From Sanguibacter suaedae (lineage in GTDB: Bacteria > Actinomycetota > Actinomycetes > Actinomycetales > Cellulomonadaceae), in NCBI RefSeq assembly GCF_016342785.1, contig NZ_JAEINH010000010.1, positions 1-64,000 on the forward strand: a DNA stretch of 64,000 nt. The letters run 5' to 3'. This document shows, piece after piece, positions 50,796 to 59,618 of this stretch. Below the pieces are notes generated by a model that was not told where the DNA came from, made no database searches, and saw only the letters and a program-made list of their open reading frames with translations. Position numbers and translations under genes: made by a program. Every line of letters starts with the position of its first letter. Position 1 is the first letter of the stretch.

Positions 50796-51086
50796 TCAGC
50801 GTCTGCTGCGGATCACCGCGACGGTGACGAGGAGGGCCACTCCTGCCGCTGCGCCGAGCAGGATCTTCACGTTGCGGGTGCGGCTGGGTGAGCCCACAGG
50901 AAAGCCTCCGCCGGCGAGGAAGGTCCCTGCGTCGTCTGCTGCCCGGCGAGTGCTCTCCGCGGCATCGGCGGCGAGGTTCTTGGGGGTCAGGCGTGTGGTG
51001 AGCTCGTCCACCGTGGCGGCGAGCGCAGCGCGGGCCGCGAGGATCTCGGCCTGGCGCGCCGTGTCGTCCGGGTTCGAGGAGGTCAT
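50796..51086 (-). CDS. DUF3618 protein
   Basis: This 96-residue protein has a cytoplasmic helical head, MTSSNPDDTARQAEILAARAALAATVDELTTRLTPKNLA (key DELTTRLTP motif of DUF3618), and one membrane helix near the end (ILLGAAAGVALLVTVAVI). ATG at 51086 overlaps the upstream holin-like gene's stop (ATGA), so the two are coupled. The pair DUF1469 plus DUF3618 is common in actinobacteria and probably acts at the membrane; function unknown. Confidence 0.82.
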   Translation of the reverse strand: MTSSNPDDTARQAEILAARAALAATVDELTTRLTPKNLAADAAESTRRAADDAGTFLAGGGFPVGSPSRTRNVKILLGAAAGVALLVTVAVIRSRR

Positions 51087-51505
51087 GACGTGGCCCCATT
51101 CTTGACGGCGTCGACGTCGGCCTTGACGCTCTGCACGGCGTCGGTGGGTGCAGGCGGCATGCCGCGCGAGAGCATCTTCTTGCCGACGAGCGCCAGCGCG
51201 CCGGCGCCGGCGAGCAGCACGATCCCCACGATCAGTGCGGCGAGCCACAGGGGCACGACGTGAGCGAGCCCGACCATGCCGGAGTGCAGGAGGAACCCGA
51301 AGGCGTACAGCCCGAGCACGGCGGCGCCGACAAACAACCCGATGCCGATGCCCGCGTTCTTCGCCTTCGCGGCCATCTCGGCCTTGGCCGAGGCGATCTC
51401 GGCACGGACGAGGGTCTTGACCTGCTCGGTCATCTGCTCGAGGAGCTGACCGATGGAGGGCTTCTGCGTACCGAGCGGTACGCGCCCGTGGTCTTCCTGA
51501 CTCAT
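51083..51505 (-). CDS. Phage-holin-family/DUF1469 membrane protein
   Basis: This 140-residue protein has an N-terminal amphipathic part (SIGQLLEQMTEQVKTLVRAEIASAKAEMAAKAK) typical of the actinobacterial holin-superfamily III/DUF1469 group. Two membrane helices (GLFVGAAVLGLYAFGFLL and LWLAALIVGIVLLAGAGALALV) and a short tail follow. Despite the name it is chromosomal and not part of a phage here. It is coupled to DUF3618. Confidence 0.8.
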   Translation of the reverse strand: MSQEDHGRVPLGTQKPSIGQLLEQMTEQVKTLVRAEIASAKAEMAAKAKNAGIGIGLFVGAAVLGLYAFGFLLHSGMVGLAHVVPLWLAALIVGIVLLAGAGALALVGKKMLSRGMPPAPTDAVQSVKADVDAVKNGATS

Positions 51506-51678
51506 CTGACTCCCGCCTTCCAGGTGGACACTAGACCTACTGAACCCGTACCCGGGGTCGGCCGCAACCGCGACGCCCGAGGTGACGGCGTCGGAGGGGT
51601 GGCATGGGGTGGGTCGGGGCGGCGGCAGACCGGGGGGGGCAAAGAAAAAGAACCCCTGGTCTCCCAGGGGTTCATGTG

Positions 51679-51751
51679 TGGCTCCGACCGGCGTCGATCC
51701 GGTGACCTTTCGATTTTCAGTCGAACGCTCTACCAACTGAGCTACAGAGCC
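51679..51751 (-). tRNA. tRNA-Phe (anticodon GAA)
   Basis: Read on the minus strand it starts GGCTCTGTAGCTCAG, has anticodon loop CTGAAAA, T-loop GGATCGACGCC and acceptor CGGAGCC with discriminator A. It is 73 nt with no encoded CCA. It is last of a three-tRNA cluster. Confidence 0.93.
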
Positions 51752-51798
51752 TTGAACCGAACGCCCGGCCAATGAATGACCGGGCGTTCGATGTCAAG

Positions 51799-51872
51799 CG
51801 ACCCCGACGGGACTTGAACCCGCGACCTCCGCCGTGACAGGGCGGCGCGCTAACCAACTGCGCTACGGGGCC
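51799..51872 (-). tRNA. tRNA-Asp (anticodon GTC)
   Basis: Minus-strand reading starts GGCCCCGTAGCGCAG, has anticodon loop CTGTCAC, T-arm CGGGTTCAAGTCCCG and acceptor CGGGGTC with discriminator G, the known Asp identity base. It is 74 nt without CCA. Confidence 0.93.
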
Positions 51873-51983
51873 TCGAGTGATACCTCACTACGAGGAACCT
51901 GCTTCGTGCAGTTCGCTTTTCGGCGAACCTGGAAGATCGTACCTTACTTCGTGGCCCACTCCGAACACCGTTCGATGTGCCCG

Positions 51984-52056
51984 TACCCCCAACGGGATTC
52001 GAACCCGTGCTACCGCCGTGAAAGGGCGACGTCCTAGGCCGCTAGACGATGGGGGC
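51984..52056 (-). tRNA. tRNA-Glu (anticodon TTC)
   Basis: Minus-strand reading starts GCCCCCATCGTCTAG, has anticodon loop CTTTCAC, T-arm CGGGTTCGAATCCCG and acceptor TGGGGGT with discriminator A. G1-U72 is a wobble pair, usual for this tRNA. No CCA is encoded. First of the Glu-Asp-Phe cluster. Confidence 0.93.
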
Positions 52057-52219
52057 CAGTCATGACGCCCCGGACGCCCGGAAGCTCGAACCGTCGAAGA
52101 CCAGCGTCATCATATGACCCGCGGAGCGTGGGATGCAAAACCCGAGGTCGTGCAGTGCCGCGTGGCCGACTCGTGGGGCCCGTGGGGACGAGCGGGGGAG
52201 GGTGGGGGAGGATGGCGGC

Positions 52220-52573
52220 ATGGTCGAGATGACGCGCGAGGAGTTCGAGGACGCGGTGGGCGACGCGCTCGACGAGGTGCCACCCGAGCTCGCGGCGCAG
52301 ATGGACAACGTCGTCGTGCTCGTCGAGGACGACGCCCCCGCCGACGACCCCGGGCTCCTCGGGCTCTACGAGGGCGTCCCCCTCACGGAGCGCGACCTCG
52401 GCTGGGCGGCAGGCTCCCTGCCGGACCGCATCACGATCTTCCGCAACCCCACGCTCGCCGTCTGCGAGTCCCGCGACGAGGTGGTCGACGAGGTCGCGGT
52501 GACCGTCGTCCACGAGATCGCCCACCACTTCGGGATCGACGACGAGCGCCTGCACGAGCTCGGTTGGGCGTGA
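52220..52573 (+). CDS. Minimal zincin-like metallopeptidase (DUF1025 family)
   Basis: This 117-residue protein starts MVEMTREEFEDAVGDALDEVPPELAAQMDNV and carries the zinc motif HEIAHHFGID near the C-terminus (HExxH with a following His/Asp). It is the bare-minimum metzincin-like fold found next to tRNA clusters in many actinobacteria. Substrates are unknown. ATG at 52220 follows GGGGAGGA; the longer frame from 52133 would run back toward the tRNA-Glu region. Confidence 0.85.
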   Translation: MVEMTREEFEDAVGDALDEVPPELAAQMDNVVVLVEDDAPADDPGLLGLYEGVPLTERDLGWAAGSLPDRITIFRNPTLAVCESRDEVVDEVAVTVVHEIAHHFGIDDERLHELGWA

Positions 52574-52640
52574 GGAGCCGGCGACGGCACGGCGTCGACG
52601 CGCGGGACGAACGGCACCCGGGGACGACCACGCGGCCGAG

Positions 52641-52646
52641 TAGCCT
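52641..52646 (+). promoter_or_regulatory. -10 element of a probable leaderless promoter
   Basis: TAGCCT, six bases, then galE ATG at 52653. Confidence 0.55.
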
Positions 52647-52652
52647 GCTGCC

Positions 52653-53636
52653 ATGACGATTCTGGTGACGGGTGGAGCGGGGTACATCGGGGCGCACGTC
52701 GTGCGGCTCCTGCTGGAGAAGGGTGAGTCGGTGGTCGTCGTCGACGACCTGAGCACCGGCCAGGCGGGGCGCATCGGCAACGCGACGCTCGTCGAGCTCG
52801 ACGTCGCCGGGCCCCAGGCGCGCGAGACGCTCGCCGCGACGCTCCGCGAGCACTCCGTCGAGGCGGTCATCCACTTCGCGGCGCGCAAGCAGGTCGGCGA
52901 GTCGGTCCAGCGCCCCGCGTACTACTACCAGCAGAACGTCAACGGCTTCGTCAACGTCGTCGGGGCGATGGAGGACGCGGGCGTGGACCGCCTCGTCTTC
53001 TCGTCCTCCGCCGCGACGTACGGCATGCCGTCGGTCTCCGTGGTCGAGGAGAAGCTCCACGCCGAGCCCATCAACCCCTACGGGGAGACCAAGCTCGTCG
53101 GTGAGTGGCTCGGTCGGGCCGCGTCCCGCGCGTGGGGCCTGCGCTTCGTGGCGCTGCGGTACTTCAACGTCGCCGGCGCGGGCTGGGACGACCTGGGCGA
53201 CCCCGCGGTGCTCAACCTCGTCCCCATGGTCCTCGACCGCATCGCCCGCGGCGAGTCCCCGCGCCTCTTCGGCGACGACTACCCGACGCCGGACGGCACG
53301 TGCGTCCGTGACTACATCCACGTCCTCGACCTCGCGAAGGCGCACATCGCGGCGCTCGGCTACCTGGGTGGCGACGAGCGCCCCTTCGACGTGTTCAACG
53401 TCGGCACCGGCGAGGGCTCGTCCGTGCGCGAGGTCATCGACGGGCTCGCGCGCGTCAGCGGCCTGACCATCGACCCGGTCGTCGAGCCGCGTCGTGCAGG
53501 CGATCCGCCCGTGCTCGTCGGCTCGCCCGAGCGCATCAACACCGTCATGGGCTGGCGCGGCGAGGCCGGTCTCGACGAGATCCTCGAGTCCGCCTGGTCC
53601 GCGTGGCAGGCCGGGCCTCGCCGCATCGACGTGTGA
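52653..53636 (+). CDS. galE: UDP-glucose 4-epimerase
   Basis: This 327-residue extended short-chain enzyme interconverts UDP-glucose and UDP-galactose for cell-wall and exopolysaccharide sugars. It has the NAD loop VTGGAGYIGAH, VVDDLSTG, HFAARKQVGESV, a catalytic Ser/Tyr/Lys set in SSSAATYG and PYGETKLVGE, and LRYFNVAGA. Length is typical. It looks leaderless. Its stop overlaps the next gene's GTG start (GTGA). Confidence 0.93.
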   Translation: MTILVTGGAGYIGAHVVRLLLEKGESVVVVDDLSTGQAGRIGNATLVELDVAGPQARETLAATLREHSVEAVIHFAARKQVGESVQRPAYYYQQNVNGFVNVVGAMEDAGVDRLVFSSSAATYGMPSVSVVEEKLHAEPINPYGETKLVGEWLGRAASRAWGLRFVALRYFNVAGAGWDDLGDPAVLNLVPMVLDRIARGESPRLFGDDYPTPDGTCVRDYIHVLDLAKAHIAALGYLGGDERPFDVFNVGTGEGSSVREVIDGLARVSGLTIDPVVEPRRAGDPPVLVGSPERINTVMGWRGEAGLDEILESAWSAWQAGPRRIDV

Positions 53637-54718
53637 CGTCGCACCTGCTCCGTGAGCCCCGGTCCGGGGCCGCCCTCGTGGTCCCGGACGGGTGGACGGT
53701 CGTCGAGGACTTCGGCGCCGCTCTCTGCGAGGGTCCGGCATGGCGGGCCGACGCGACGGGCCGCCCCCTCGCCGCCCAGCTGCGCGTCGAGGACCTCGCC
53801 GGGTCGGCGGGTCTCGTCCCCCGTGCGGCGACGGAGGGGGGCGCCTCGCGGACCGCTGCGGACGTCGTCGCGTCCGCGGTCCGTGATGCGTGGGCCGCGG
53901 ATCCCTTCGCATGGCTCCTCGACCACCGCGCCTGGTCCGGCTCCGACGGGCACGCCCCCGGCGTCCGCAGCGACCTGACCTACCGGGACGGCACCACGCC
54001 CGTGGTCGTCACCACCCTCGTGGTGCCCTCCGGCGACGGCCTCGTGGCGGCGACGGCCACCGTGCCCGTCGCCCACCACCGAGCGCTGGCGGGGACGGTC
54101 GAGCAGGCCCTCGCGAGCCTCTCCGTCCCGGGCGGTCCGCACCTGGTCAAGGCCCCGGTCGCACCGTCGCCCCTCGGGGACCGGGTCTGGACCGGGCCCG
54201 TCCCGGCTGTGCCCCGGCTCGGGGACGAGGAGCTCACGGTGTTCGTCAACGGCTCGCACCGTGTCGGTCGACGCTGGCGGTCCGGGCCGTGCGCCGAGGG
54301 GCTCCTCGAGCAGGACGGCACCGCGACCCCCACGGGCCGGTGGGTGCGCCGCGCCCTCCACCGCCCCGACGTCCTCGTGGCTCTCGAGCGTCGGACCGGC
54401 GACGCGACCCCCAGGACGTGGGTGACCGTCCACCGGCTCGAGGGGCACGCCGTGCTGCGCTCCGCCCACCCCGGTGCGAGCGCCCCGACCTTCGAGGTGC
54501 TCGACGTGGCCGCGATCCCGGCCAGGCTCGCCGCCTGGCTCGGCCTCGGGCCGGGGGACGGGGACCGGGCCGTCCAGGTCGCCCACGACGAGCTGCTCGT
54601 GGGGGAGGTGCGGACCAGCGCGGCCCCCGGCGTGCCGGCGACCGCGCGACCGCTGGTCCTCACCGACACCGGCCGGCCGCTCGAGGTGTGGCATCGGGTC
54701 CTCGCAGCGCTCTCCTGA
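53633..54718 (+). CDS. Hypothetical protein coupled to galE
   Basis: I do not recognise this 361-residue protein. It has no signal peptide or membrane segment. The first half has LVVPDGWTVVEDFGAAL and a beta-rich run VVTTLVVPSGDGLVAATATVPV; the second half repeats a similar strand pattern (DEELTVFVNGSHRVG, DVLVALERRTGD, WVTVHRLEGHAVLRS), so it may contain two related domains. GTG at 53633 overlaps the galE stop, so translation is coupled. Confidence 0.55.
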   Translation: MTSHLLREPRSGAALVVPDGWTVVEDFGAALCEGPAWRADATGRPLAAQLRVEDLAGSAGLVPRAATEGGASRTAADVVASAVRDAWAADPFAWLLDHRAWSGSDGHAPGVRSDLTYRDGTTPVVVTTLVVPSGDGLVAATATVPVAHHRALAGTVEQALASLSVPGGPHLVKAPVAPSPLGDRVWTGPVPAVPRLGDEELTVFVNGSHRVGRRWRSGPCAEGLLEQDGTATPTGRWVRRALHRPDVLVALERRTGDATPRTWVTVHRLEGHAVLRSAHPGASAPTFEVLDVAAIPARLAAWLGLGPGDGDRAVQVAHDELLVGEVRTSAAPGVPATARPLVLTDTGRPLEVWHRVLAALS

Positions 54719-54753
54719 CCTCCGGGAGCGCTGCGGACGACGGCGCGATCAGG

Positions 54754-55506
54754 TCAGGAGACGGGGCCGCGGTCGAGGACGAACGACGCGAGGCCGCCCG
54801 TGTTCGTGATGACGTAGCGCTCGGCCGCTGCCGGGTCCCCGGCCGTCGCCTCGCCCGACGGGCCCGGCTCCAGCTCGGCGCCGTCCACCGTCGCCGACCC
54901 GAACCCGGCCTCGAACGACACGAGCGCGGAGGCCTCCTCCGGGACGTGCACGGTGAAGGACTCCGCGCCCCCGGCCTGGGTGATCGGCACCTCGGTCTCG
55001 GGCACCGGCAGCGTGAGGTCGATGGCTCGCGACCCCGCCGTGACGTCGAGCGAGCCGAGACGTCCCTGCGAGAGGTCGGCCTCGAACGTGTCCGACCCGC
55101 CCGTCACGTCGAGGTGCCACAGCACCTCCGGGTCGAGGTAGACCGTCAGGGCGCTCGTCGAGCTGTCCTGCACGTACGTGATGTCCAGGGTGTACTCGCC
55201 CTCTGCCGTCTCGGTAGGGACGGGGGAGATGGCGTCGTCGGCCGAGACGGCCCTGAAGAGGGTGCCGTCGGCGTCGCCGGCCACCAGCTCGATGGTCGCC
55301 GCACCCCCGACGATCTCGAGCGTCGCCTCCGTGAGGTCGCCCCGCTCGACCGACGCCTCCGTCGGCTGGTCCGACACCTCGGCACCCTCGCCCGTCCCTC
55401 CGTCCCCGGGGTCGTCCGAGCCGCAGGCAGCGAGCACGAGGACGAGGAGGGCAGCGGGGAGAGCGGCACGGGCGCGGAGCGCGGTGCGCGGGTGGGCGTA
55501 CGTCAT
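54754..55506 (-). CDS. Lipoprotein of unknown function beside the Ter locus
   Basis: This 250-residue lipoprotein has signal and lipobox LAACG at about residues 25-29, an acidic Gly/Thr linker, and a beta-helix-like mature part with alternating strands ([48 protein letters not shown]). This recalls adhesin-like DUF2154/DUF4097 repeats, though the match is weak. The ATG at 55506 puts the lipobox at the usual distance; 55578 is an alternative. It diverges from the terD cluster. Confidence 0.6.
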   Translation of the reverse strand: MTYAHPRTALRARAALPAALLVLVLAACGSDDPGDGGTGEGAEVSDQPTEASVERGDLTEATLEIVGGAATIELVAGDADGTLFRAVSADDAISPVPTETAEGEYTLDITYVQDSSTSALTVYLDPEVLWHLDVTGGSDTFEADLSQGRLGSLDVTAGSRAIDLTLPVPETEVPITQAGGAESFTVHVPEEASALVSFEAGFGSATVDGAELEPGPSGEATAGDPAAAERYVITNTGGLASFVLDRGPVS

Positions 55507-55624
55507 GACGCCGACGGTAGCGGATGCCCCCGAGGTGTCGCACTCGGGACAAAAACGCCTAAACGATTCGAGGTGCACGCCGACGCAGGGGAGGAGTCCC
55601 CATGGATCTCCTCCCCGGGACCCA

Positions 55625-55654
55625 CGTGCTGACAGGGGTCAGCACGTTATAGTC
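55625..55654 (+). promoter_or_regulatory. Operator and -10 box of the Ter cluster
   Basis: ACGTGCTGAC-AGGG-GTCAGCACGT (55625-55648) is a perfect 10-bp-arm palindrome touching TATAGT (55649-55654), a strong -10 box. A repressor bound there would block the promoter of terD. Confidence 0.7.
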
Positions 55655-55658
55655 GGCC

Positions 55659-55679
55659 CGTCGCCCACCGGGCGACGGA
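55659..55679 (+). promoter_or_regulatory. 5'-leader stem-loop of terD
   Basis: CCGTCGCCC-ACC-GGGCGACGG, a perfect 9-bp stem starting about 5 nt after the -10 box, so it would form at the 5' end of the mRNA and may stabilise it. Confidence 0.45.
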
Positions 55680-55729
55680 CCATCGACACGGCGGGGACGC
55701 ACGCCCCGTCCCGAACGTATGGAGTACTC

Positions 55730-56305
55730 GTGGGAGTCAGTCTGACCAAGGGCGGGAACGTCTCGCTCACCAAGGAAGCCCCGGGCCTGACCGCCGTCAC
55801 CGTCGGTCTCGGCTGGGACGTCCGCTCGACGACCGGTGTCGACTTCGACCTGGACGCCAGCGCGATCCTCGCAGGCGCCGACGGACGCGTCCTGTCCGAC
55901 CAGCACTTCGTGTTCTTCAACAACCTCAAGAGCGCCGACGGCTCCGTCGAGCACACCGGCGACAACACCACCGGTGAGGGCGAGGGCGACGACGAGCAGA
56001 TCAACGTCAACCTCGCCGCGGTCCCCGCGGAGTGCGACAAGATCGTCTTCCCCGTGTCGATCTACGACGCTGTGACGCGCTCGCAGAGCTTCGGCCAGGT
56101 GCGCAACGCCTTCATCCGCGTCATCAACCAGGCAGGCGGAGCCGAGCTGGCCCGCTACGACCTCAGCGAGGACGCCTCGACGGAGACCGCCATGGTCTTC
56201 GGCGAGCTCTACCGCAACGGCGCCGAGTGGAAGTTCCGTGCCGTCGGGCAGGGCTACGCGGAGGGCCTCGCGGGCATCGCCCGCGACTACGGCGTCAACG
56301 TCTGA
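55730..56305 (+). CDS. terD: TerD-family stress protein 1
   Basis: This 191-residue protein is a standard single-domain Ter[29 protein letters not shown], the Ca2+-binding [15 protein letters not shown], and [19 protein letters not shown], ending [11 protein letters not shown]. TerD proteins bind Ca2+ and sit in tellurite and phage-inhibition stress systems. The start is GTG at 55730 with a roughly 70-nt leader. It is first in the series terD, terC-like, terD. Confidence 0.95.
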   Translation: MGVSLTKGGNVSLTKEAPGLTAVTVGLGWDVRSTTGVDFDLDASAILAGADGRVLSDQHFVFFNNLKSADGSVEHTGDNTTGEGEGDDEQINVNLAAVPAECDKIVFPVSIYDAVTRSQSFGQVRNAFIRVINQAGGAELARYDLSEDASTETAMVFGELYRNGAEWKFRAVGQGYAEGLAGIARDYGVNV

Positions 56306-56324
56306 CGCTGCACAACCACATCAC

Positions 56325-56366
56325 GGACGACGGTCCCGAGGCGACCCGCCCCCGGGGCCGTCGTCC
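56325..56366 (+). terminator. Stem-loop between terD and the TerC-like gene
   Basis: GGACGACGGTCCC (56325-56337) pairs with GGGGCCGTCGTCC (56354-56366) with one G-U. It may reduce read-through into the TerC-like gene. Confidence 0.5.
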
Positions 56367-56405
56367 TGCTGCGCCCGTGCGCGCAGTGCCGAGACAAGGA
56401 ACAGC

Positions 56406-57536
56406 ATGATCCTGCGCACGTTCGGCTGGTCGTTCGCCGTCACCATCGCATCGCTCGTCGCCGCATTCGTCTACGGCAGCTGGAACGCCTTCTTCCTCTG
56501 CCTCATCCTCGGGATCCTCGAGGTCTCCCTCTCCTTCGACAACGCGGTCGTCAACGCGAAGATCCTCGAGCGGATGAGCGCCTTCTGGCAGAAGCTCTTC
56601 CTCACGGTCGGAATCCTCATCGCCGTCTTCGGCATGCGCCTCGTGTTCCCCCTCGTCATCGTCTCCGTGACCGCGGACCTCGGCCCGATCGAGGCCCTCC
56701 AGCTCGCCATGGAGAAGGGCGACCCGCACGTCGAGGGCACCTACGGGTACGTCCTCAACGAGGCGCACCCGCAGATCGCCGCGTTCGGCGGGATGTTCCT
56801 CCTCATGCTCTTCCTCGACTTCGTCTTCGAGGAGCGCGAGATCAGCTGGCTCGGCTGGCTGGAGCGTCCGCTCGCCCGCGCCGGCAAGCTGGAGAACGTG
56901 TCCGTCGTCGTCGGTGCGGTCCTCCTGCTCCTCGCCGCGGAGCTCCTCGCCGAGGACCCGCACGTCGTGCTCCTCTCCGGCGTCCTCGGCATGGTCACCT
57001 ACCTCGCCGTCAACGGCCTGGGGACCCTCTTCGAGTCGAGCGGCATCGGCGAGGAGAGCGTCTCCGAGAAGGTCGTCGACAACGCCCTCGACACGGAGAG
57101 CACCGGAGGTGGCCCGTCCGAGCTCGCGAAGGCGACCGGCAAGGCCGGGTTCTTCCTCTTCCTCTACCTCGAGGTCCTCGACGCGTCCTTCTCGTTCGAC
57201 GGCGTCATCGGTGCGTTCGCGATCACCTCGGACCCCGTGATCATCGCCCTCGGGCTCGGGTTCATCGGGGCGATGTTCGTCCGCTCCATCACCATCTACC
57301 TGGTCCGCAAGGGCACCCTCGCCGAGTACGTGTTCCTCGAGCACGGTGCCCACTGGGCGATCGGTGCGCTCGCCGTGATCCTCCTGGTCTCCATCCAGGT
57401 GCACGTCAACGAGATCGTCACCGGCCTCGTGGGCGTGGTGTTCATCGGGGCGGCGTTCCTGTCCTCGCTGCGCTACCGCAGGCTCCACGGCACGGAGGAG
57501 CCGACGACCAGCGAGCCGGCCACGGTCGACGCCTGA
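56406..57536 (+). CDS. DUF475/TerC-family membrane protein
   Basis: This 376-residue polytopic protein belongs to the TerC-like/DUF475 group (YceF/Alx relatives). It has about nine membrane helices, with the paired acidic motif EVSLSFDNAVVNA in the first third and EVLDASFSFDGVIGAFAITSDP in the second, which resemble the two metal-site repeats of TerC proteins. It is thought to act with TerD at the membrane, perhaps as an Mn2+ or other ion exporter. ATG at 56406 follows AAGGAAC. Confidence 0.9.
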   Translation: MILRTFGWSFAVTIASLVAAFVYGSWNAFFLCLILGILEVSLSFDNAVVNAKILERMSAFWQKLFLTVGILIAVFGMRLVFPLVIVSVTADLGPIEALQLAMEKGDPHVEGTYGYVLNEAHPQIAAFGGMFLLMLFLDFVFEEREISWLGWLERPLARAGKLENVSVVVGAVLLLLAAELLAEDPHVVLLSGVLGMVTYLAVNGLGTLFESSGIGEESVSEKVVDNALDTESTGGGPSELAKATGKAGFFLFLYLEVLDASFSFDGVIGAFAITSDPVIIALGLGFIGAMFVRSITIYLVRKGTLAEYVFLEHGAHWAIGALAVILLVSIQVHVNEIVTGLVGVVFIGAAFLSSLRYRRLHGTEEPTTSEPATVDA

Positions 57537-57543
57537 GCAGCAT

Positions 57544-57571
57544 CCGGCACCGGCCTCACGGCCGGTGCCGG
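57544..57571 (+). terminator. Stem-loop after the TerC-like gene
   Basis: CCGGCACCGGCC-TCAC-GGCCGGTGCCGG, a perfect 12-bp stem 8 bp after the stop codon. Confidence 0.6.
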
Positions 57572-57632
57572 CCCGCACCACCGACACCTCATCCGCAACC
57601 GCCCCGCCCACGGGGCACCGAAAGGACGACGC

Positions 57633-58208
57633 ATGTCAGTGAACCTCTCCAAGGGACAGAAGCTCTCCCTCCAGAAGTCGAGCGGGGCCACGCTCACGCG
57701 GGTGCGCATGGGCCTCGGCTGGGACGCCGTGAAGAAGCGCGGCTTCTTCGGCCGTAAGGAGCAGGAGATCGACCTCGACGCGTCGGGCCTGCTGTTCGAC
57801 GCCTCGAAGAAGCTCGTCGACGTGGTCTGGTTCAACCAGCTGCAGAGCCGTGACGGCTCCGTGGTGCACACGGGTGACAACCGGACGGGCGCAGGGGACG
57901 GCGACGACGAGTCGATCGTCGTCGACCTGACGCGGATCCCGCCGACGGTCACCACGGTCGTCTTCACGGTGAACTCGTTCACCGGGCAGGACTTCACGCA
58001 GATCGAGAGCGCGTTCTGCCGTCTCGTCGACGAGACGGACGGCTCGGAGGTCGCCCGCTACGACCTCTCCGGCTCCGGCACGCACAACGCGCAGATCATG
58101 GCCAAGGTGACGCGCGAGGGCGCCGGGTGGGCCATGACGGCCATCGGGCAGTCCGCGAGCGGCCGGACGTTCGACCAGCTCCTCCCGGCGGTCACCCCGC
58201 ACCTGTGA
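57633..58208 (+). CDS. TerD-family stress protein 2
   Basis: This 191-residue TerD paralogue reads MSVNLSKGQKLSLQKSSGATLT, MGLGWDAV, then an insert KKRGFFGRKEQE before DLDASGLLF, then GDNRTGAGDGDDESI. The basic insert before the Ca2+ strand is a TerZ-type feature. ATG at 57633 follows AAAGGACG. It lies after a hairpin, so may have its own promoter or be at reduced level. Confidence 0.93.
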   Translation: MSVNLSKGQKLSLQKSSGATLTRVRMGLGWDAVKKRGFFGRKEQEIDLDASGLLFDASKKLVDVVWFNQLQSRDGSVVHTGDNRTGAGDGDDESIVVDLTRIPPTVTTVVFTVNSFTGQDFTQIESAFCRLVDETDGSEVARYDLSGSGTHNAQIMAKVTREGAGWAMTAIGQSASGRTFDQLLPAVTPHL

Positions 58209-58236
58209 CGTGCGGGGCCCGTGCGCCCCGCCACGC

Positions 58237-58276
58237 ACGACGAAGGCCCCCGGCAGCCGCCGGGGGCCTTCGTCGT
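58237..58276. terminator. Bidirectional terminator between convergent terD genes
   Basis: An 18-bp perfect stem (58237-58254 with 58259-58276; core GAAGGCCCCCGGC) and AGCC loop between terD 2 and the convergent tandem TerD gene. Confidence 0.85.
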
Positions 58277-58292
58277 CGGTGCGGTGGACCGG

Positions 58293-59618
58293 TCAGGAGA
58301 CGAACTGCGCGGCAGGCTTGAGCATCGCCTTGACGGTCTTCCCGTCGTGGAACTCGCCGAGCGCCTCCATCTCCCAGGTCCCCCCGCTGCTGCGGCGCAG
58401 GACGCACATGAAGACCCCGGTGCTGGGCTTCGAGTCGGTGAGGTCGAAGCGCACGAGCTCCGCGCCGGACGCCGCGTCGACGAGACGGCAGTAGGCGTTG
58501 CGCACGTCGGTGAACCGGTGCCCACCGAAGGAGTTGATGGTGAGCACCACCGCTGCGACCTTCTCGGGCAGGCGGTCGAGCTCCACGACGATCACCTCGT
58601 CGTCACCGTCCCCCTGTCCCGTGACGTTGTCGCCCATGTGCTGGATCGCACCGCCGCACGCCTTCTTCGACAGGAACCACGCCTTGTCGACGTCCTTGCC
58701 CTGCGCGTCGAGGACGATGGCGGACGCGTCGAGGTCGATGGACCTGCCGCCGGAGGCCGGGTCCCAACCGAGGCCGAGCCGGACGCGCGTGAGGGCCGGT
58801 GCGCCCGACTTGGTCAGGCTCACCCGCTGGTTCTTCGCGAGGCTCACGCGTCCCTTGTCGAGGTTGACGGTCGCCCGGCCCTGCGCGGGCGCTGCGACAG
58901 GAGCCGGGGGCGGCACGGCCACGGGCGGGCCGGACGGCGGCGGTGCGTACCCGGGGATCGAGGTCCCCGTGCCCGCCGGTGCGGGAGCACCGAAGCTCGG
59001 GGCGCTCGGGGGCGGAGGGGCGGTCGGGGCCGACCGGACGTACGCCGGGGCGGGCGTCGGTGCCGGGGGTGCGGGTGGTGCCGCCGGTGCCTCGTCCACC
59101 GTGATCCCGAAGTCGGTCGCGAGGCCTTCCAGGCCGGACGCGTAGCCCTGGCCGACGGCGCGCAGCTTCCAGCCGCCGCCCCGGCGGTACAGCTCGCCGG
59201 AGAGGAAGGCGGTCTCCGTGGTGGCGTCGGACATGTCGAACCGCGCGACCTCCGCACCCGTGCCGACGTCCGTGACGACGAGCCGCAGGTGGCGGACGGC
59301 GCCGAAGGTGCCGCCGTCGGCGGACGCGCCGAGCACGATGCGGTCGACGGCCGGCTCCACGCGACCGAGGTCGACCTCCACGGTGTCGCGGACGGTGGAC
59401 GCGGTGCTCTGCTTGGGCAGCTTCCGCACGGCACCCGAGGCGTGGGCCGGCTGGTTGAAGAACACGAAGTCGTCGTCGGAGCGCACCGTCCCGTGCTCGG
59501 TGAGCAGGAGCGCCGAGGCGTCGACGTCGGGCGTCCCGGGGCGGGCGTCCCACACGAGCTCCGCGCGGAGGTGGACGGCGGTGAGCGGGATGTTCGAGCC
59601 CTTGGTCATCTGCGTCAT
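58293..59618 (-). CDS. Tandem-TerD protein
   Basis: This 441-residue protein has two TerD domains separated by a Pro/Ala-rich linker. Domain 1 (about 1-175) starts MTQMTKGSNIPLTAVHLRAEL, has DVDASALLL, DDDFVFFNQPAH and GLATDFGITV, but lacks the GDNxTGxGxGDDE block. Domain 2 (about 245-441) has RVSLAKNQRVSLTKSG, LGLGWDP, DLDASAIVL, GDNVTGQGDGDDEVIVVEL. So only the second has the full Ca2+ site. ATG at 59618 is used; a second ATG three codons later is possible. It is divergent from the HpcH operon. Confidence 0.92.
   Translation of the reverse strand: MTQMTKGSNIPLTAVHLRAELVWDARPGTPDVDASALLLTEHGTVRSDDDFVFFNQPAHASGAVRKLPKQSTASTVRDTVEVDLGRVEPAVDRIVLGASADGGTFGAVRHLRLVVTDVGTGAEVARFDMSDATTETAFLSGELYRRGGGWKLRAVGQGYASGLEGLATDFGITVDEAPAAPPAPPAPTPAPAYVRSAPTAPPPPSAPSFGAPAPAGTGTSIPGYAPPPSGPPVAVPPPAPVAAPAQGRATVNLDKGRVSLAKNQRVSLTKSGAPALTRVRLGLGWDPASGGRSIDLDASAIVLDAQGKDVDKAWFLSKKACGGAIQHMGDNVTGQGDGDDEVIVVELDRLPEKVAAVVLTINSFGGHRFTDVRNAYCRLVDAASGAELVRFDLTDSKPSTGVFMCVLRRSSGGTWEMEALGEFHDGKTVKAMLKPAAQFVS

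Noticed and set aside
51083-51505. Prophage remnant, suggested by the holin-family name
   Set aside because: The neighbours are BldC, DUF3618 and tRNAs. No lysin, tail or integrase gene is present, and this family is a normal actinobacterial chromosomal protein.
51679-52056. tRNA cluster as an integration site (att)
   Set aside because: No integrase gene or duplicated tRNA 3' end is visible within the window.
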